From Pseudarthrobacter naphthalenicus (GTDB lineage Bacteria > Actinomycetota > Actinomycetes > Actinomycetales > Micrococcaceae): 64,000 bases of DNA. Below are positions 25,549 to 34,272 of the stretch, piece after piece. Position 1 is the first letter of the stretch. Each line of letters opens with the position of its first letter. The stretch is from assembly GCF_029076445.1 (NCBI RefSeq), contig NZ_JARESG010000016.1, positions 40,250 to 104,249 of the forward strand, written 5' to 3'. The notes under the pieces were generated by a model. It was not told where the DNA came from and ran no database searches. It saw only the letters and a list, made by a program, of their open reading frames with translations. Both the position numbers and the translations under genes were made by a program.

Positions 25549-26006
25549 GCCGACGACTTCAGTCAATTCCCGACCCTGACGGCACGTCCGGGAAGAACGG
25601 GAACAACAGCGGTGAAGGCACGCGGGTTGAGGTCCTGCAGGGGGCGTTGCCCTCGGCGGAGGATGTCGAACGGGTGGCGGCTGTGTTTAGGCTGATGGGC
25701 GACCCGGGCCGGGTCAGGATCCTTGCCACGCTGCTTGAAGCCGGCGAGGTGTGCGTGCATGACCTTGCCTCGGTGAGCGGGCTGAGTGAATCCTCGGTGA
25801 GCCAGGCTCTCCGGCTCATGCGCGCACACCGTGTCGTGGAAACCCGCCGCGCGGGCCGCGTCGTGTTTTACCGGCTCGGCGACAGCCACGTCCGGATGCT
25901 GCTGGACCTCGCAATCACGCACGCCAGCCACTCCCCGCTGGTTACCGCAGCCCCAGCCCCCACTGAGCCCCGCACCACCGAACAAATCCACCAGGAGTCA
26001 TCGTGA
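25545..26006 (+). CDS. ArsR-family zinc-type sensor (SmtB/ZiaR-like)
   Basis: 153 residues. After a 25-residue polar N-terminus comes the fold with 'GEVCVHDLASVSGLSESSVSQALRLMR' (Cys/His at the alpha-3 start). The final helix 'DSHVRMLLDLAITHASH' supplies Asp-His-His-His of the alpha-5 zinc site. It is closely similar to the 10.8-kb ArsR in both motifs. Overlaps the zinc-ribbon gene by four bases (GTGA) and controls the ATPase at 26.4 kb. The tail is Pro/Thr rich. Confidence 0.85.
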   Translation: MSRRLQSIPDPDGTSGKNGNNSGEGTRVEVLQGALPSAEDVERVAAVFRLMGDPGRVRILATLLEAGEVCVHDLASVSGLSESSVSQALRLMRAHRVVETRRAGRVVFYRLGDSHVRMLLDLAITHASHSPLVTAAPAPTEPRTTEQIHQESS

Positions 26007-26344
26007 ATACTTCACCCAGCCCGCTCACCTGCCCCAAATGCGGTGCGGAGATGCGTCCCTACGAACGCAACGGCATCATCATCGATCAATGCGACGGGTG
26101 CCGCGGAATTTTCCTGGACCGCGGCGAGCTCGAGTCCCTGATGGACGCCGAAGCCTCGTTCTACGCAGCCCGGAACCCCGCACCCGCGAGCCTGCAGCCG
26201 CCGTACGGCCAGTCTCCGTACCCGCAGCCCCCTTACGGTCAGCCTGCGTACCCCGAGCGTCGGGACGGCCACCACGATTCCGGGCACGGGGACCGTGGCG
26301 GGCATCGCAAACGCGGCGGGTTCCTCGGGGACCTGTTCGGCTGA
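26003..26344 (+). CDS. Zinc-ribbon (TFIIB-type) small protein with Pro/Tyr/Gln repeats
   Basis: 113 residues. Residues 9-45 form a zf-TFIIB ribbon 'CPKCGAEM ... DQCDGCRGIFLDRGELE' with four Cys. A middle segment repeats 'PPYGQ/SPYPQ' and the end is His/Gly/Arg rich ('RDGHHDSGHGDRGGHRKRGG') before 'FLGDLFG'. Zinc-ribbon proteins of this type are widespread but of unknown function. Placement between a zinc-type ArsR and a P1B ATPase, with His-rich tail, suggests cytosolic metal buffering (inference). Confidence 0.8.
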   Translation: MNTSPSPLTCPKCGAEMRPYERNGIIIDQCDGCRGIFLDRGELESLMDAEASFYAARNPAPASLQPPYGQSPYPQPPYGQPAYPERRDGHHDSGHGDRGGHRKRGGFLGDLFG

Positions 26345-26409
26345 TCCCCGAAGCCTTCCACCATCACCCCTTTAGCCCTGACCGCCCTGACACTGTGAAT
26401 TGAGCACGC

Positions 26410-28914
26410 ATGGCAACCGACACCCAGCTTGACCTGAAGACCGTGCTGCCCGAGGCCCTGGATGAACAGGACGCCTGCGTCCAGCAACTGACCGACGGCC
26501 TGCAGGCCCGGCAGGGCGTTATCAATGCCCACGTCAAACGCCCGGAGGGCGCCGACGGGGCGCAGCTGTGCGTGCATTTCGAACCCGGTGTCATCAGCCT
26601 GGGCAGGATCCGTGAGCTGGCCGTGTCCCTGGGGGCGCGGGTGGACAGCGACTTCGGCCATCTCAGCCTCGATGTGGACGGCATTTCCAGGCCCGCCCGG
26701 GCGCAGCTGCTCGAACAGCGGCTGCGCGGCCTGGACGGCGTGGCGGAGGCCCACGTCTCCGCGACCGGTTCCGTCGCGGTCGAATACCTCGCGGACCGGA
26801 CCTCGGAGAAGGCGGTCACGGACCTTCTCACGCGCTTCGGGACACCACCACGCCCGGGCCGGCCCGGGCCCGCCAAAGCACCTGGTGCAGGTGCCGGCGA
26901 GGCCGCCGCACCCAAAGCCGAAGCGCACGACCACAAACATGAAAAGCATGAAGAGCATGATCACAAGCATGGCGGGATCTTCGGTGAGCGCAGCGAGCTG
27001 ATCTTCGCGATCCTGTGCGCCCTGACGCTGGCCGCGGGTTTCCTGCTCGGGCTGAGCCCAGCGGTGCCGGACGCGGTCTCGACGGCACTGTATATCGGCG
27101 CGTATTTCTTCGGCGGCTACTACACCCTGAAGGAAGCCATCCAGACGGTGATGGCCAAGCGGTTCGAGATCGATTTCCTCATGCTGGTCGCGGCCGCCGG
27201 CGCCGCGGTGCTCGGGGACCTGGCCGAGGGCGCCCTGCTGCTGGCGCTGTTCAGCATCGGCCATGCCCTGGAAAGCTACGCCATGGGACGGGCCCGGCGC
27301 GCCATCCAGGCGCTGGCCGAACTCGCCCCGGACACCGCACTGGTCAGACGCGACGGCATCGAGAAGGAGATCCTTGTCGGGGAGCTGAGGCTCGGCGACA
27401 CCGTCATCATCAAACCCAACACCCGCATCCCCTCCGACGGTTACGTCACCGTCGGCCAGAGCAGCGTAGACCAGTCAGCCGTGACCGGGGAAAGCATCCC
27501 CGTGGACAAGGCCCCGATCGGGGCGCAGGCCTCCCGGAAGGAGGCGGACATCCCGGCCGAAAGCCGCATCTACGCCGGAACGGTCAACGGGCCCGGCGTT
27601 CTGGAGATTGAAGTGACCCGGCTGTCCAAGGACTCCACGCTCGCCCGCGTCGTGCGGATGGTCAGCGAAGCCCAGGCCCAGATTTCGCCCACGCAGCGGT
27701 TCACGGACCGCTTCCAGCGCGTGTTCGTCCCCGCCGTGCTGATCCTCGTCGTCGTACTGCTCTTCGCCGGCCTCGTCATCGACGAACCCTTCTCCGCCAC
27801 GCTCTACCGGGCCCTGGCCGTCCTGGTCGCCGCCAGCCCCTGCGCCCTGGCGATCTCCACCCCGAGCGCCGTCCTGTCCGGTCTGGCCCGGGCAGCACGC
27901 GGCGGCCTGCTCATCAAAGGCGGCGGACCGCTGGAAAACCTCGGCACGCTGCGCGCAATCGCCTTCGACAAAACCGGGACCCTCACGGAGGGAAAACCGG
28001 AAATGACCGACGTCGAACCGGCCGACGGCGTCAAGGAAACGGAACTGCTCAACGTCGCCCTCGCCGTCGAGTCCCAAAGCGACCACCCGCTGGCCTCCGC
28101 CATCGTGACGGCTGCCCGCGCCCGGCTGGACGGCACACCCCTCCTGACTGCCGGGGCAGTCACCAGCATCACCGGGCGCGGGGTCAGCGCCCTGATCGAC
28201 GGCGAACAGATCCACATCGGCAAGCAACAACTCTTCACCGAAATCGACGGCGCCCCGTTGACCAGGGACATCACCGACTCCACCGCCCGGCTCGAAGCCG
28301 CGGGGCGGACCACCATGGTCGTCCGCCGGGGAACCCGGTACCTGGGCGTCCTGGGCCTGATGGACACACCCCGGGACTCCGCCGCACCGGTCATCACCCG
28401 GCTGCGCGCCGCGGGCATCCGGCACATGATCATGCTCTCCGGCGACAACCAGACCGTCGCCGACGCGGTCGCCGGGAAGCTCGGACTCGATGAGGCCCGC
28501 GGCGACCTCCTGCCCGAAGACAAGGTCGCGGCCGTGATCGACCTGCGCGGCCGGGAACACAAGGTCGCCATGGTCGGTGACGGCGTCAACGACGCACCGG
28601 CCATGGCCAACGCCACCGTCGGGATTGCCATGGGCGCCGCCGGCTCCGACGTCGCCATGGAAACCGCCGACGTGGCCCTCATGGGCGATGACCTGCAACG
28701 GCTCCCCTTCGCCGTGAACCTCAGCCGGCAATCCAGCCGGATCATCCGCCAGAACCTCTGGGCCAGCCTCGGCGTCGTCGCCATCCTCATCCCGGCCACC
28801 ATCACCGGGACCATCGGCATCGGCCTCGCCGTCGTGATCCACGAAGGATCGACCCTGCTCGTTGTCGCCAACGCCCTGCGCCTCCTGGCCTACCGTGAAC
28901 CCAAAACCAAATAG
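26410..28914 (+). CDS. P1B-type heavy-metal ATPase with His-rich linker
   Basis: 834 residues. The N-terminal 145 residues form two HMA-like folds without CxxC motifs, followed by a His-rich segment 'HDHKHEKHEEHDHKHG' (173-188). Catalytic features: 'TGESIPV', 'SPCALAIST', 'DKTGTLTEGKPE', 'SDHPLA', 'GDGVNDAPAMA', and the last helix 'VVIHEGSTLLVVANALRLL'. The HEGxTLLVVANALRLL ending and SPC motif are those of Zn/Cd/Co-exporting (ZntA/CadA-like) pumps. The His-rich linker probably loads zinc in place of CxxC sites. It lies 65 bases after the zinc-ribbon gene, in the same ArsR-controlled unit. Confidence 0.92.
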   Translation: MATDTQLDLKTVLPEALDEQDACVQQLTDGLQARQGVINAHVKRPEGADGAQLCVHFEPGVISLGRIRELAVSLGARVDSDFGHLSLDVDGISRPARAQLLEQRLRGLDGVAEAHVSATGSVAVEYLADRTSEKAVTDLLTRFGTPPRPGRPGPAKAPGAGAGEAAAPKAEAHDHKHEKHEEHDHKHGGIFGERSELIFAILCALTLAAGFLLGLSPAVPDAVSTALYIGAYFFGGYYTLKEAIQTVMAKRFEIDFLMLVAAAGAAVLGDLAEGALLLALFSIGHALESYAMGRARRAIQALAELAPDTALVRRDGIEKEILVGELRLGDTVIIKPNTRIPSDGYVTVGQSSVDQSAVTGESIPVDKAPIGAQASRKEADIPAESRIYAGTVNGPGVLEIEVTRLSKDSTLARVVRMVSEAQAQISPTQRFTDRFQRVFVPAVLILVVVLLFAGLVIDEPFSATLYRALAVLVAASPCALAISTPSAVLSGLARAARGGLLIKGGGPLENLGTLRAIAFDKTGTLTEGKPEMTDVEPADGVKETELLNVALAVESQSDHPLASAIVTAARARLDGTPLLTAGAVTSITGRGVSALIDGEQIHIGKQQLFTEIDGAPLTRDITDSTARLEAAGRTTMVVRRGTRYLGVLGLMDTPRDSAAPVITRLRAAGIRHMIMLSGDNQTVADAVAGKLGLDEARGDLLPEDKVAAVIDLRGREHKVAMVGDGVNDAPAMANATVGIAMGAAGSDVAMETADVALMGDDLQRLPFAVNLSRQSSRIIRQNLWASLGVVAILIPATITGTIGIGLAVVIHEGSTLLVVANALRLLAYREPKTK

Positions 28915-28936
28915 CGTCCCTCCACGCTCGGGACGC
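28914..28936 (+). terminator. Hairpin overlapping the ATPase stop codon
   Basis: GCGTCCC (28914-28920) pairs with GGGACGC (28930-28936) around nine bases. There is no T-run, so efficiency is uncertain. Confidence 0.5.
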
Positions 28937-29075
28937 GTCCAGGGGCGCGGGCCACGTCTGAGACCACAACACCCGTACCACCCGCGGCCGGAACGGAGCC
29001 CGTGACGGCTGACACTCGTCAGGACTACCTCTGTTGGGGTCTTCAACTTCTGAGTCCGGCCCCGCCTATGCTGTG

Positions 29076-29310
29076 GTGGTGTTGAATGGTTTCGGGCCAC
29101 TGCGCCGGCGTTCGAATAAAGTGCGTGTTTGGTGCCATGGGAATGATCCCGTCGAGTTCCTGATCAGTGTCCTTGGGCGTCTGACCAGGCACGACACCCG
29201 GACATTTCACGTCGTGGCTATCATGGCTGCGGGATGTGGTGCTTCACCCGCGGTTTGTCATTCGTGGTCACACTGTCCAGAAGCACGTTCGGAAAGATTT
29301 TAAAGGATGA
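29076..29310 (+). pseudogene. Decayed two-helix membrane protein gene (relative of 34015-34242)
   Basis: Start region and upstream 20 bases (TATGCTG.GGTGGTGTTGAATG) match those of the intact minus-strand gene at 34242. Translation begins 'MVLNGF', against 'MVLNEF' in the intact gene. After frameshifts it ends 'VVLHPRFVIRGHTVQKHVRKDF', parallel to 'LVLHSAGVVIRGRKVQKSLRK'. The middle is scrambled across frames. It sits directly before the second GPGNDGLRPG membrane protein gene, whose ribosome site overlaps its end. Confidence 0.7.
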
Positions 29311-29314
29311 ATCG

Positions 29315-29641
29315 GTGCAGAACATTTTTGTTGCGTCGGGCCTTCAAGCCCTGAGCACAACGCCTACTCCCGGTCCTGGGAATGACGGGTTGAGACCGGG
29401 TCTGACTGCGGACCAGGTGACGCCGGGATTACTCGGATTCGTGATGACAGCGTTTATGGTCATAGCTGTTGTGATGCTCATGGTGTCCATGACGCGGCGG
29501 ATTCGCCGGGTGCGCTACCAGGCGCAGTTCTCCGCCTCAGGACAGGACAGCGGGGAAGCGCCCGGTGGAACGGTGGATACCGTTGCCGAGCAGCCGGGCG
29601 CTGAAGCGGCACCGCCAGCGGACAGATCTTCAGCCACCTGA
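29315..29641 (+). CDS. Single-helix membrane protein, GPGNDGLRPG family (copy 2)
   Basis: 108 residues from GTG 29315, preceded by AAAGGATGA. Nearly the same core as the 17.7-kb protein: 'ALSTTPTPGPGNDGLRPGLT', 'ADQVTPGLLGF', helix 'VMTAFMVIAVVMLMVSM', 'TRRIRRVRYQAQF', then a divergent acidic/Pro tail. Identity in the core is very high while the tails differ, suggesting selection on the core. It follows the Zn/Cd ATPase gene and the decayed small membrane gene. No function known to me; a single anchored Arg-rich cytoplasmic segment is the only clear feature. Confidence 0.75.
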   Translation: MQNIFVASGLQALSTTPTPGPGNDGLRPGLTADQVTPGLLGFVMTAFMVIAVVMLMVSMTRRIRRVRYQAQFSASGQDSGEAPGGTVDTVAEQPGAEAAPPADRSSAT

Positions 29642-30424
29642 CACCATCCCGTACGTTGCTGTACCGCAGGCCCGGTCCGCGTGTCTTTTTACGCCCTGGG
29701 AATATCCGCCGTTGACGCGCGGCTTCCCAGCGCTGCACGAGAAAGTAGAGGCCTCCGGGCAGCGCTGTGGATGCATCTCCCATGAGTGCCAGTGTTGGCG
29801 ATATGCCCGGCTCTCGGGCGTGAATCCCGATCCCGCGCTGCCGTTGACAACGGCTCCATGTAGCCAAGGAACTCGGGACCCTGGCTCCTGCCGAAATAGA
29901 CGGCCTTCCTGCGAAGCTGTCATGCCTCATGACCCATAAGGTGATCCGCGCCACCAAGGCAGCCGTGTCCCCGGCAAAGGAGGCGTCGATGGTCTTCTGC
30001 CGTTCCTTGGCGGAGGCAGGTTCCTGCTGCTGGCAAAACGCCAGCACGGACGGCTAGGGCTAGGGTTCGAGGTGTCGGGCGCCCATTTGCAGGACACAGG
30101 TGGCGCTGAAGCAAAACCCGCCCGTCGCCCACTGGCGTTTATCGGCATAAATGTCGAGCTGTCTGGCTGGGCCATACACTCCGCCGGCCGCACCCGCTGT
30201 CCGCGAACCCAACAGGACGGGACCCTCCGCTAAAGGGATGTCTGCAACAAGTGCACAGCTCGGGCCTTAAACTGGCGGAGCCCCGGTCAAATAGCGGTTG
30301 ACCGAAGCTCCGATCGCATTATGCTCACATCAAGCTTGTAGTTCGCTGGGCGGGCAGAAGGGTACCGGCTTTTCGGACGCGACGGGTCAGCGATGTTGCA
30401 GTCCTAAGGGTTCACTGCCTGGCG
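29642..30424. other. Gene-poor stretch
   Basis: About 780 bases without a supportable gene. A minus-strand segment near 29930-30050 translates to 'QQQEPASAKERQKTIDASFAGDTAALVARITLWVMRH', which has normal protein composition and may be a gene fragment, but I cannot name it. Confidence 0.4.
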
Positions 30425-30787
30425 CTACTTGCTGGTGGGCGCCGGCGCCGGGGTGATGCCGCACGCTTGGAGCAATGCCGTGACCGAGGTGGCCGGGACC
30501 TGGTCACCGGCCTTCGCGATTTGCTCAAGAGGGGTGGTGACCTCGGCCGGGACGCCTGCGGCCTTCGCTGTCGAGAACAGGCCTGAGAGGATCTGCTGGT
30601 CCTATGCGCTGAGCTGCCCGTCCTGCAGAGGCGAGCAGATCTGGCCGCGTACCGCGTCGGCGGCCGCCGTGGCTGCCTGCGAAGCGGCGTCGCTGGCGGC
30701 GCCTTTCACTGCGTCCTGCACCTGGCCACAGCCAGTCACAAGCAGAATGAACGGGGCCGCGATGACAGCGGCAAGACGACGATTCAT
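30425..30787 (-). pseudogene. Small lipoprotein gene interrupted by an in-frame TAG
   Basis: From ATG 30787 the frame gives a lipoprotein signal 'AAVIAAPFILLVTGCGQVQDAV' (lipobox VTGC) and an Ala-rich helix, then reads 'CSPLQDGQLSA', TAG, 'DQQILSGLFSTAKAAGVPAEVTTPLEQIAKAGDQVPATSVTALLQACGITPAP' to a second stop. The sequence either side of the TAG is coherent, and a CAG-to-TAG change would explain it. Two Cys (one on each side of the stop) suggest a disulfide in the intact protein. Function unknown. Confidence 0.7.
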
Positions 30788-31161
30788 GCCCTCATCGTAG
30801 TCGCGGCACCCGAGACGCACGAACGGTCGGGGCCGCGGGCCAACGGGCGGTGATGCTCCGGGGGAACACCTTCAGGACAATCGATTTTGCCTGGTGGCCT
30901 GCCGGACAGCGTTTCCTTCCCGGCGCCGCCGAGCAGCATCAGGTTGCTGCCCAATCCGCCGCTTCCCGTTCGCACCACAGGGAAGGCCCCGTCGGATACG
31001 CTGTGCCGCGCGGGCGGATGCCCGCGGTCCGGGACCATTGAGGGTTTGGGCGAAACGGTCATCGGCCACAACAGTTGGTCGAACGCTCGTTTTCATACCC
31101 TGTCAGCCGCATGATCCACGCTATACGTCAGGAAAGCATTTCCTAATTATTCCAGTTGAAG
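30788..31161. other. Upstream region of the A-PCP-acyltransferase gene
   Basis: About 370 bases with no supportable gene. The iron-box candidate follows at once. Confidence 0.4.
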
Positions 31162-31178
31162 TTAGGCAAGCCTACCCT
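31162..31178 (+). promoter_or_regulatory. DtxR/IdeR-type iron box candidate
   Basis: TTAGGCAAGCCTACCCT contains the dyad TAGGC-AA-GCCTA and agrees with the 19-base DtxR/IdeR consensus (TTAGGTTAGGCTAACCTAA) at most positions. It ends 14 bases before the GTG start chosen for the downstream gene, where bound repressor would block transcription. Confidence 0.55.
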
Positions 31179-31191
31179 CTATGGTGGCGCA

Positions 31192-33903
31192 GTGACTCTC
31201 CCCCTTGAAATCGCCGGGGTTGCCTTTGCCGCGGGGCTTGCCCGCCATGGCGACCGGCCCGCCATCCTTAACGGCGCCCGTGCCGTCACCTACAGTGAAC
31301 TGGCCTGGCGCGTGCAGGATTTTGCGCACCGTCTGGGCACCTCCCGACGGCTGATCGTGCTCGCCGCCGACAACAGCATCGACGCCCTCGTGGCCTACCT
31401 CGCCGCGCTCTCCGGCGGCCATCCGCTGCTGCTGGCCCCCGCCGGCAACCCCGCCGCCCTCGCCTCGCTCGTGGCCGCCTACGATCCGGACGTCGTCATC
31501 CGCCCCGCTGCTGGCGGGCCGGGGGCGAATGCGCTGGAGCTCGATGAGGTCCGCACCGGGACCATCCACGAGCTGCACCCGGACCTGGCACTGCTCCTGA
31601 GCACGTCCGGCTCCACAGGGTCCCCCAAGCTCGTGCGGCTTTCGCACAGCAACCTGCAGTCCAACGCCGAATCCATCGCCGAATACCTGGGCATCACCGC
31701 CGATGACCGCGCCATGACCACCCTGCCCATGTACTACTGCTACGGGCTCTCGGTCATCAACAGCCACCTGCTCCGCGGTGCCGGGTTGGTACTGACCGGC
31801 CTGTCCGTGGTGGATGAATGCTTCTGGCAGCTGTTCCAGAACCGCGGCGCCACGTCCTTTGCGGCCGTGCCCTACACGTTCGAACTGCTGGACCGTGCCG
31901 GTTTCGCCGACCGGGACCTGCCCACCCTGCGGTACATCACCCAGGCCGGAGGACGCCTGGCCCCGGAGAAGGTGACCCGCTACGCACGGTTGGGCCGCAG
32001 CAAGGGTTGGGATCTGTTCGTCATGTACGGGCAAACCGAGGCCACGGCCCGGATGGCTTACCTGCCACCGCACCTGGCCGAGGCGAACGCCGGAACCATC
32101 GGCGTCCCGGTGCCCGGAGGAGAATTCCGGATCGACCCCGTTCCCGGCCCGGATGACCCTGGAGGCCCGGTTGACCTTGGACAAGGGCACCACGGTGAGC
32201 TTGTCTACAGCGGGCCCAACGTGATGCTCGGCTACGCACAGGAGTCCGCAGACCTCGCCCTGGGCCGCACGGTGCAGGAGCTGCGCACCGGAGACCTCGC
32301 CCGGCAGCACGCCAACGGGCTCTTCGAGGTGGTGGGACGGCGCAGCCGCTTCGTAAAAATCGCGGGCCTGCGGATCGACCTCGGCCAGGTGGAAAAAATC
32401 CTCGCCGGCCTCGGCCTCAACGCAGCCTGCGCCGGGACGGACGCCGGACTGATGGCCGCCGTCGAAGGAACCCACGACGAGCGGATGCTCGCCAAAACGC
32501 TCGCCCAGGAGCTCAGCCTGCCGCGCGCCGCCGTCGCCGTTCACGCCGTCGCCGAGCTGCCCCGCCTAGGGACCGGCAAGACCGACTATCCCGCCGTCCT
32601 TGCCCTCGCCGCTGTCTCTCCCGGAAGCGGGAAGCCGCCTGCCGCCGCCGTGCCGGGCTCAAGCACCGGGGCGCGCGGCACCGGTGCTTCCGGCACCGCC
32701 GTCGTTCTCGGAAGCGGACCTGACGAGGACGGCACGGACCCCGCCGCCGGCGGGTCCCCCGAGGACGTGAAGCGGATTTTCGCTGACGCCCTGGAGCGTG
32801 AGGACATCGGCGACGACGATACATTCGTCTCGCTGGGCGGCGACTCACTGTCCTACGTCGCGGCGTCGGTCAGGCTGGAGCGGGCTCTAGGCCACCTGCC
32901 GGCCAACTGGCACGTGACGCCCGTCAAAGACCTCACACCGCGCGGGACAAGCCAGCCCAAGCGCCGGCTCCGGCGGATCATCGCGCCGCTGGAGACCAGC
33001 ATCGTGCTGCGGGCCGTCGCGATCCTGACCATCATCAGCACCCACATCGACCTGATCCGCTGGCCGGGGACGGCCCACATCCTGATGGCGGTGGCCGGAT
33101 ACAACTTCGCACGCTTCCAACTGGACGGGCAGAGGCTTCCCCGCCTTCGGCGCCAACTCCGCAGCCTGGCCAGGGTGATTCTGCCCACCGTGGCGTTCAT
33201 CGGCGCTGTGATGCTGCTGTTAGGTGACAAGTTCCACTACACCACCGCCAACCTGTTCCTGCTGAACACCATGATCGGGCCAGCCGAGTGGACGGACGCC
33301 TGGCACTTCTGGTTCATCGAGGTGCTGGTCTACGTCCTGGTAGGCATGATCGCGCTGCTGTCCATCCCCTGGGCGCACCGTGCGGAGAAACGCTTCCCGC
33401 TGGTCTTCCCTGTGGCGCTCGTGGGCTTCGGGCTGGTGTACCGCTACAACCTGGTGCCAGTTGACATCCTGCACACGCGCCCGGTCCTGTGGCTCTTCGC
33501 CCTGGGCTGGGCGCTTGCCCGGGCCCGGACGTGGCCGCCGCGCCTGGCGCTTTCCATCCTGGCGGCGCTGACCCTGCCGGGCTACTTCGATGACCCCTGG
33601 CGCGAAGCAACCATCCTGGCGGGTATCCTGATGATCGCGTGGCTTCCGGCCATCCCGCTGCCCCGGGTCCTTCACCGCGCCGTCGCAGTGGTCGCCAGCG
33701 CGTCGCTGTACATCTACGTCACCCACTGGGTCGTGTTCCCGGACTTCAAGGAGGGCCAGCCGGAACTGGCCGTGCTGCTGTCCGTGGCTGCAGGCATCGC
33801 CTACTGGGCCATCGCAGTGCGGATCATGGGTGCCGCGGAACGCGGCCAGTCCCGGCTGTGGAGGCGCTGGAAGGCCCGACGGCGGCACACAACTCCCGGA
33901 TAG
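31192..33903 (+). CDS. NRPS-like fusion: adenylation, carrier and membrane acyltransferase domains
   Basis: About 903 residues from GTG 31192; a TTG at 31156 would place the iron box inside the gene. Adenylation domain (about 1-470) with 'STSGSTGSPKLVRLSH', 'VMYGQTEATARM', 'GELVYSGPNVMLGY', 'RTGDLA' and 'LGTGKTDYP' (catalytic Lys). A Gly/Ala linker, then a peptidyl/acyl carrier domain with 'VSLGGDSLSYVAAS' (phosphopantetheine Ser). The last 300 residues form about ten helices resembling acyltransferase-3 family proteins ('TIISTHIDLIRW', 'WHFWFIEVLVYVLVG', 'LYIYVTHWVVFP'). It probably activates an amino or carboxylic acid, holds it as a thioester and passes it to a membrane-side acceptor. It stands alone; no 4'-phosphopantetheinyl transferase or siderophore gene is adjacent. 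Confidence 0.82.
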   Translation: MTLPLEIAGVAFAAGLARHGDRPAILNGARAVTYSELAWRVQDFAHRLGTSRRLIVLAADNSIDALVAYLAALSGGHPLLLAPAGNPAALASLVAAYDPDVVIRPAAGGPGANALELDEVRTGTIHELHPDLALLLSTSGSTGSPKLVRLSHSNLQSNAESIAEYLGITADDRAMTTLPMYYCYGLSVINSHLLRGAGLVLTGLSVVDECFWQLFQNRGATSFAAVPYTFELLDRAGFADRDLPTLRYITQAGGRLAPEKVTRYARLGRSKGWDLFVMYGQTEATARMAYLPPHLAEANAGTIGVPVPGGEFRIDPVPGPDDPGGPVDLGQGHHGELVYSGPNVMLGYAQESADLALGRTVQELRTGDLARQHANGLFEVVGRRSRFVKIAGLRIDLGQVEKILAGLGLNAACAGTDAGLMAAVEGTHDERMLAKTLAQELSLPRAAVAVHAVAELPRLGTGKTDYPAVLALAAVSPGSGKPPAAAVPGSSTGARGTGASGTAVVLGSGPDEDGTDPAAGGSPEDVKRIFADALEREDIGDDDTFVSLGGDSLSYVAASVRLERALGHLPANWHVTPVKDLTPRGTSQPKRRLRRIIAPLETSIVLRAVAILTIISTHIDLIRWPGTAHILMAVAGYNFARFQLDGQRLPRLRRQLRSLARVILPTVAFIGAVMLLLGDKFHYTTANLFLLNTMIGPAEWTDAWHFWFIEVLVYVLVGMIALLSIPWAHRAEKRFPLVFPVALVGFGLVYRYNLVPVDILHTRPVLWLFALGWALARARTWPPRLALSILAALTLPGYFDDPWREATILAGILMIAWLPAIPLPRVLHRAVAVVASASLYIYVTHWVVFPDFKEGQPELAVLLSVAAGIAYWAIAVRIMGAAERGQSRLWRRWKARRRHTTPG

Positions 33904-34014
33904 ACCCGGGAGGCAGTCAGTGGCGCGCCCCGTCCGGCCGGTTCCCCGCAAACGGATCGGATGCAGTCAGCAGGCCTGCCGCCAGCCCAAACTACGCCCC
34001 AGCTAGGCAGGTGG

Positions 34015-34242
34015 CTACTTCCGGAGGCTTTTCTGTACCTTGCGGCCGCGGATGACAACGCCTGCGCTGTGAAGCACCAGCCCCACACCGATGACGGCCA
34101 GCGAGGCGATCGTCAGGGTCTCGTTCCTGGAAACTTGCCCCACAACAGTGAGAACGATTCCGACGGCGATCGCCCCCATCGCACCGAAAACAACGGCCTT
34201 GTAGGACGAGGATGCCGTCGCCCAAAACTCATTCAACACCAC
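34015..34242 (-). CDS. Two-helix small membrane protein (DUF3188-like)
   Basis: 75 residues from GTG 34242 (or 34239). TATGCT lies six bases upstream, suggesting leaderless expression. Helices near 18-36 and 44-62 ('VVFGAMGAIAVGIVLTVVGQ', 'LTIASLAVIGVGLVLHSAGVV') are separated by a short polar loop, with a basic tail 'IRGRKVQKSLRK'. It resembles DUF3188 small membrane proteins, though I am not sure of the family. A decayed copy lies at 29.1 kb. Its upstream region runs directly into the truncated ccsB gene on the other strand. Confidence 0.65.
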   Translation of the reverse strand: MVLNEFWATASSSYKAVVFGAMGAIAVGIVLTVVGQVSRNETLTIASLAVIGVGLVLHSAGVVIRGRKVQKSLRK

Positions 34243-34272
34243 CCCAGCATACCGGCCGCCGGCACGTACGCG

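Noticed and set aside
27475..29100. 541-codon open frame opposite the Zn/Cd ATPase
   Set aside because: Antisense shadow of a gene with complete P-type ATPase motifs.
29478..30047. 189-codon minus-strand frame as a gene
   Set aside because: Only about 40 residues look protein-like; the rest crosses the plus-strand small membrane gene and has shadow composition.
33961..34272. Long N-terminal extension of CcsB
   Set aside because: The frame is open but lies over the antisense small membrane protein gene and its promoter and does not resemble CcsB; treated as chance read-through upstream of a truncation.
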